From Golubevia sp. BC0850 (lineage: Eukaryota; Basidiomycota; Exobasidiomycetes; Golubeviales; Golubeviaceae), in contig JAAVVG010000032.1 in assembly GCA_012976225.1 (NCBI GenBank), positions 1-64,000 of the forward strand: a stretch of 64,000 nucleotides of DNA, in the 5' to 3' direction. A program made the position numbers and the translations under genes. Shown here in pieces: positions 59,637-64,000 of this stretch. Each line of letters begins with the position of its first letter. The stretch's first letter is position 1. The notes beneath the pieces are model-generated. The model was given only the letters and a program-made list of their open reading frames with translations, did no database searches and had not been told where the DNA came from.

Positions 59637-60027
59637 GATACGCTTCCGGACGAAGGAGAGGACGAGAACTCGTCTCAAATGTAAATACATCATTTCGTTT
59701 TCTCCAGCTTGCCATTTGGTCTCTTTAATCTTCCCTATTTACAGCTCAAAGCTCAATCATTTGTAATCTATTACCTCCTCTAATGATCATCTTGCAATTT
59801 CCCGTTCCCTTCTCATTTGATCAACTGTCGAACCCATGCAAAAAAGGAAACGAAATCCGAATGCACACGTTTCAAATAGGAGTCAAGAGACAAGGAAGCA
59901 GAAGCAAAAGAGAGTAAATAGTACGTAAGGTATGAGAATCTAGAATATGGTGGTACATTTGTTGGTGCTGCATGAGAACAATCTCCTCGCACATGAAACG
60001 GTGACGTAAAGTCCCTCCCCTCTCCCT
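59637..60027. other. Convergent intergenic, 3' UTRs
   Basis: 391 bases between two convergent stop codons; nothing coding seen. Confidence 0.5.
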
Positions 60028-63000
60028 CTAACAGATCGTGCACTTCTCATGATCGATCCCCAGTTCTTGCAGCTCCTCTTTCTTCCTCTCAGTCTCGTTC
60101 TCCTTGTCCTTCTCTTCGACCTCCTTGGGGAACCAGATTTCTAAGAAGTTACCCATAGCGTCGTCCAAGTTTTTCCCATCAGCACTTGCGACCGCGTCTT
60201 TGAATCTGCAAAGAGGACAATCTGATTTTCCTTTCTTTTGAAGTTTTACTAGGCATCTTATGCAGAAGAGATGAGAGCAATTTAATCGAATAGGTCTCCA
60301 AGCTACTCCTGTACAGATAGCACAAGAGTAATCGTCTAATGAAGGTAGGATTGGTAGAAGGGTTGTAGTCATTAAAGACAGGAGGATGTGAGGTAGAGAT
60401 TCGGATAATAATCCTGTTGCTGAGCTTGGGAGTAACGAAGCTAAGGAAGGATGAGTTCCAGCTGATTTTGCGACTGCATTCCCAGGTTGTTGAACCAAAG
60501 ATAAACCAACTTCACCCCCTGAAACGTCAACTTCAACCAAGCCAGATAGCCCGACTCCAGCAGCAGCGACTGCAGCTGCAGTTCTAGCTCGTTCTTGCTG
60601 AGCCATGAATTCTCTTAAATCGTTACTTGCAGTGAGGGCTGTTCTTTTGTCATGCTTCTTGAGAATCTTCCTTGCAGCTTCGACATTGACCTTTTGGAAT
60701 TTCTTGACGTCTAACAGTGCCATGTTTAATCGGAGGAAGTTTTCCAAAGTAGTCAAAGAGTTGGTGTCCTTCATTGGAAGTTTCGATTTGGTCGATACAG
60801 TTGAGCTTGAAGGAATTGATTTCCTCAACTTTGAGAATCTACCTTTTGAAGTTGAGGTGGAAGCTTCTTGAACTTGAGTCGCCTTTCCGAGAGCTTCAGC
60901 CGTCCAACCTCTCTTGGCTAGCTCTTCCGCAAATCTCTTCAGTCTAACCTCACTCTCGTCGACACTGAGCTCTCCCCTGTCCTTTTCTCTTTCGCTTTCG
61001 AAAATTTGCATTTCCACCCATAGAGTGAAGATCTCTCTCCAGACGTAAAGGTCCGACTTGGTAGCGTAAGGACTTGAGACTTTGGCGACCGAGGCGCAGA
61101 GGCTGTTGGTATTGGCGATGAACTCTTCTCGTTGAGCCGACTGAAGAGCTGAAAGATTGGCCAGAGCATTCGTGAGGGTGTCGAGGAAAGCCGTGTCGGC
61201 GCTTAGAGGGATCACCACCTCACGCTTTCGAATCCTTGCTTGATGCCCGACGGACTCGGAAGTTGAATTTTCTGAAGTCGTCCGAGGCCGTTCTGAATCC
61301 TTCGAGGATACCTCAGGCTCCTCAGAATCGATGGCTGTAGTTGAAGTAGAAAGATCTTGCTCTTCCTTGGCTGGAGAGACCATTCCCAGATCTCTGAGTT
61401 CTCCGACTAGAGAAGCCACTTCCTCTTCTCCACTATGCTTCCTCCTTCCACCTTCCTTGATAGTGTCGCCAGCAGAGGATCTTGGACTATCTGGAACCTC
61501 GACGATGCTAGGTCCTTCATCTTCGTCATCTGTGCTCTCTTCCGAGTCAAGACGTTTTCTGAACTTGCGAGTGTCGAAGGGAGTCGGAGGAGCGTCTAAA
61601 TCCTCGCCTGAACCTGCAGAGTCCTCGTCTTCGTTGTCTGAAGTCAAAGGAGACTCGATGAAGAGCCTGATCCTTGGAATCGGATGTTCAGGAGTACCTG
61701 CGAAGACGAACAAATCAAAGTTAGCAACTTTGTATAAATTCGCAAGACTCGAGACGTGACAACAACTCACCTCCAAGCTCATACTGAGCTCTAGCTCGAC
61801 GTCCACCTTTCCCTTGGACCCATCCTCCTTTAGCAGTGGTAGTACTTCTTTGAACGTTGGAAGCGGCGACATTCTTTTCGAAGGACTTGAGTCCGTCTTC
61901 CCTCCTCCATTCATTGGCAGGACCATTCCTCTCCCTCCAAGCTAGTCCGCCCCAGTCGTGACGACCTGCACTCGGTTCACTGGATCTTGGAGAGTGTGTC
62001 TCAGGTGCCATACTAACTGGACCTCCTTCTTGCTCGCTTGCTCGACGTCTAATAGCAGCCAGATCCTTCCTTCCTAGACCTGTTTCGAAGCCTGACTCGC
62101 TTCCACGAGAGAGATCTGGATCACTGATCCTGTCCACCGAAGACTCTCGGCTGGAAGAAAGCGATTTGAAGTTAGGATCGGCAGCAGAGTCGCTGTCTCG
62201 GCGTCTAGAGAAAGGTTGTCTTCCTGCCACCAGCCTTTCATCCACTGAGCTATCTCTAGAAGAAGCGTTCCCAGCTCGACCTGATCTCTGGTTGTCCTCA
62301 CTTTCCGAAGTGTTCTGCCCAGATCTGCCTCGACTCTTTCGCCTGTTGCCAGTAGCTGAATGATGAGGAGGTTCCGCTAGAGAAGAGACCCAGTCGGCGG
62401 CAGCAGAATGAGAAGAAGAACTTCCGGAGGACTTGATCTTGGGTTTCGGAGATGACGAATCGCCAGCTAAGCTTGAGCTTGCGGTGGAGATCGAAGTGAT
62501 GGAGCTGGAACGTGGAACTTGAGGTTTGACATCTAGAAGTGGAAGAGGTGGGACAGAGGAGATGGAAGTCGAGTTGGATTGACTTAGGCCCTCTGCTGAA
62601 TTGGCAGGATCCGATCCAGAAGAGGTTCTAGCAGAGGTAGTAGGAGAAGTAGTGTCTAGTGGATCTACTGCTTCACCTCCATCGAGCACTTCCATATCCA
62701 TGGCAGCTTGAGGCAAAGTCATGGAGAGTAAAGAGGTGGAATTCCTTAGAATGTCTTCGCCACTCTTTCTTCTAGCCTCCATATCTTCCATTAAAGGACT
62801 CAATGGCAGCTTTGACTTTCCAGAGGAAGCACTGTTTGCTGGCATTGAAGATGCTTTCCTCTTTTGACCTTTTCCAACTTGCCCAGCCTTTCCTTTCCTT
62901 TTCCCTATTCCTGAGTGATAAGCGTCGTCGTCTGAAGTGTTGTTACTCGCCAGATCACCATGAGAAGACATTTCCGATTCATCTCCCTCGTGTCCATCTT

Positions 63001-63335
63001 GCTGTTGATCCTCTTGTAAAGCTTGAGTCTCCTCTGAAGGCGCAGCTCCTTCCATCAGTTCCCTCAAGACATCAGCTCCTAGTCCCAAGCTCTCTAACTC
63101 GGCCACGACTCCATTGATAAGTTTCTTGAGCTGTTTGTAAGATGAAGTTAAGGGGAGGATTGAAAGGATAGGAGATGGTGAGTTGAATTATAAAGGGTCT
63201 CGATTAGAACTTTCAGTGATTAGGAAATAGCAACAATGGAGAACTCACATGCTTGTACTCGATGGCTCCCTCTCTCCACTCCTTTGGGAAAGAGGGATTC
63301 GCAATCGTTTCCATGTAGGTCTTGCCAAACTTCAT
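60028..63335 (-). CDS. SPX-domain RING-type E3 ubiquitin ligase
   Basis: Exons: 63335-63249, 63130-61771, 61697-60028; phases join to 1038 residues. The SPX N-terminus is MKFGKTYMETI...WREGAIEYKHLKKLI, the first part rebuilt across intron 1. SPX resumes about 550 residues later with DTLTNALANLSALQSAQREEF and ends with LRLNMALLDVKKFQKVN...ARKILKKHDKR, the lysine cluster that binds inositol pyrophosphates. Between them lies a long Ser/Asp/Glu-rich disordered insert. The C-terminal RING is C3HC4: YSCAICTGVAWRPIRLNCSHLFCIRC...CPLC. Proteins of this plan (for example S. pombe Pqr1) control phosphate transporters and phosphate signalling by ubiquitination; that role is transferred by family. A TATA box in the right orientation lies about 355 bases upstream. 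Confidence 0.93.
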
Positions 63336-64000
63336 CTTCAGGGTAGATGGGTGGGATAGAGGACAGGAGTATGAGATGAGGACTTGGGGAGAAGAAAAAG
63401 ACCTCGGATGTTTTCTGCCAACGTTTCTCGCGGGTACCTGGATTCGGCGGAGACTGGAATCGTATCTCGCTTTCCTGTACTTTGTAGACCTTTGGTGGAA
63501 CTTGGAAGAGCGGGAGGTGGCTCAAAGTCTCAGTCGAGTGATTTTAGGGTTGGGAAAGGACAGGTTGGGGGATCGAGAAAGGAGAGAGCTTCTGATTAGC
63601 ATCGTAGAGATTCCGAAGAATAGGATGCGACTTTCGGACTCACCTTTTGATGGAAGGAAGGGAGTGAGAAGTTCGTTTGAGACTCTCTTTTATATACCAT
63701 CGAAGAAAAAAAGGCAGGAAGAAAAACAAGGGGAAGGAAAATAAGGTTCTTAATCACTTCTTACGCCACTAAGCTCACTGCGGCAGGAAGATCCTGCTCG
63801 ATCTTTCCACTTTTCTCTCCTCAATTCCGAATTGAAAAGTGCATTCCTCTGGATTCAGGCTTCAGGGAACATACATTCAAAACGCAGTCTCGCAGTTGAA
63901 TGTCGCAGGCAAGTGGGTAGGTCAAAGGATCCTTCCTCCTGTGAGTCGTCGACACGTTGTCACTCAGAATCTCGGGTGGGACGGGAACTTGAGGCTTCAA
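63336..64000. promoter_or_regulatory. Upstream region of the SPX-RING gene to the right edge
   Basis: Minus-strand GGTATATAAAAG at about 63,687-63,698 is a good TATA box for the SPX-RING gene and implies a leader of some 320 bases. Open frames here (for example 63,322-63,744 plus) overlap that leader and show no motif. Nothing else seen up to the edge. Confidence 0.45.

Overview
This is a nuclear stretch of a fungus, most likely a basidiomycete. Almost every gene is cut by short introns with gtgagt-type donors and ctnac-like branch points. The gene set (SCAMP, Clr2-type silencing protein, SPX-RING ligase, secreted GH24 lysozyme, fungal PAM17) fits Basidiomycota. A placement in Pucciniomycotina is a guess; no ribosomal or species-diagnostic marker lies here. 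I found no tRNA, rRNA or CRISPR array. Exon models were built by hand from splice signals, reading-frame continuity and recognised protein families.

Layout. 1-655: 3' end of a LINE-type element with an (AAT)n tail. 1116-2663 (-): Pmp3-type membrane protein with a long tail. 3859-9004 (+): Mdm1-like PXA-RGS-PX sorting nexin. 9492-14705 (-): Clr2-type heterochromatin protein ending in a WW domain. 15332-23234 (+): separase. 23630-25229 (-): PAM17 of the mitochondrial import motor. 26245-27967 (+): DHH1 DEAD-box helicase. 29013-29546 (+): weakly supported small gene. 30041-30547 (-) and 30721-31528 (+): two small membrane proteins. 32229-35002 (-): mitochondrial rRNA-dimethylase-like transcription factor. 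35268-36029 (+): decayed methyltransferase. 36093-37346 (-): secreted GDSL/SGNH esterase. 39249-40298 (-): secreted Lys/Asp/Gly/His-rich repeat protein.

41725-43110 (-): SCAMP. 43778-47210 (+): double-bromodomain Rsc4-like protein. 47565-50590 (-): DNA polymerase eta. 50794-53581 (+): NAF1. 54365-55239 (+): secreted phage-type lysozyme. 55406-56510 (-): FAHD1-type hydrolase. 56846-59636 (+): Ser/Pro-rich protein of unknown role. 60028-63335 (-): SPX-RING ubiquitin ligase.

Most of the window is ordinary core housekeeping (chromosome segregation, mitochondrial import and transcription, mRNA decay, translesion synthesis, snoRNP assembly, chromatin), arranged as alternating divergent and convergent pairs. 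The lineage-variable content is the LINE remnant, the decayed methyltransferase with the neighbouring esterase and repeat protein (about 35-40.5 kb), and the lysozyme. The most promising items are the WW domain fused to a Clr2 protein, the secreted repeat protein, the lysozyme, two GC-AG introns with the same donor context, and a repeated TTCGACGC motif in one divergent promoter.
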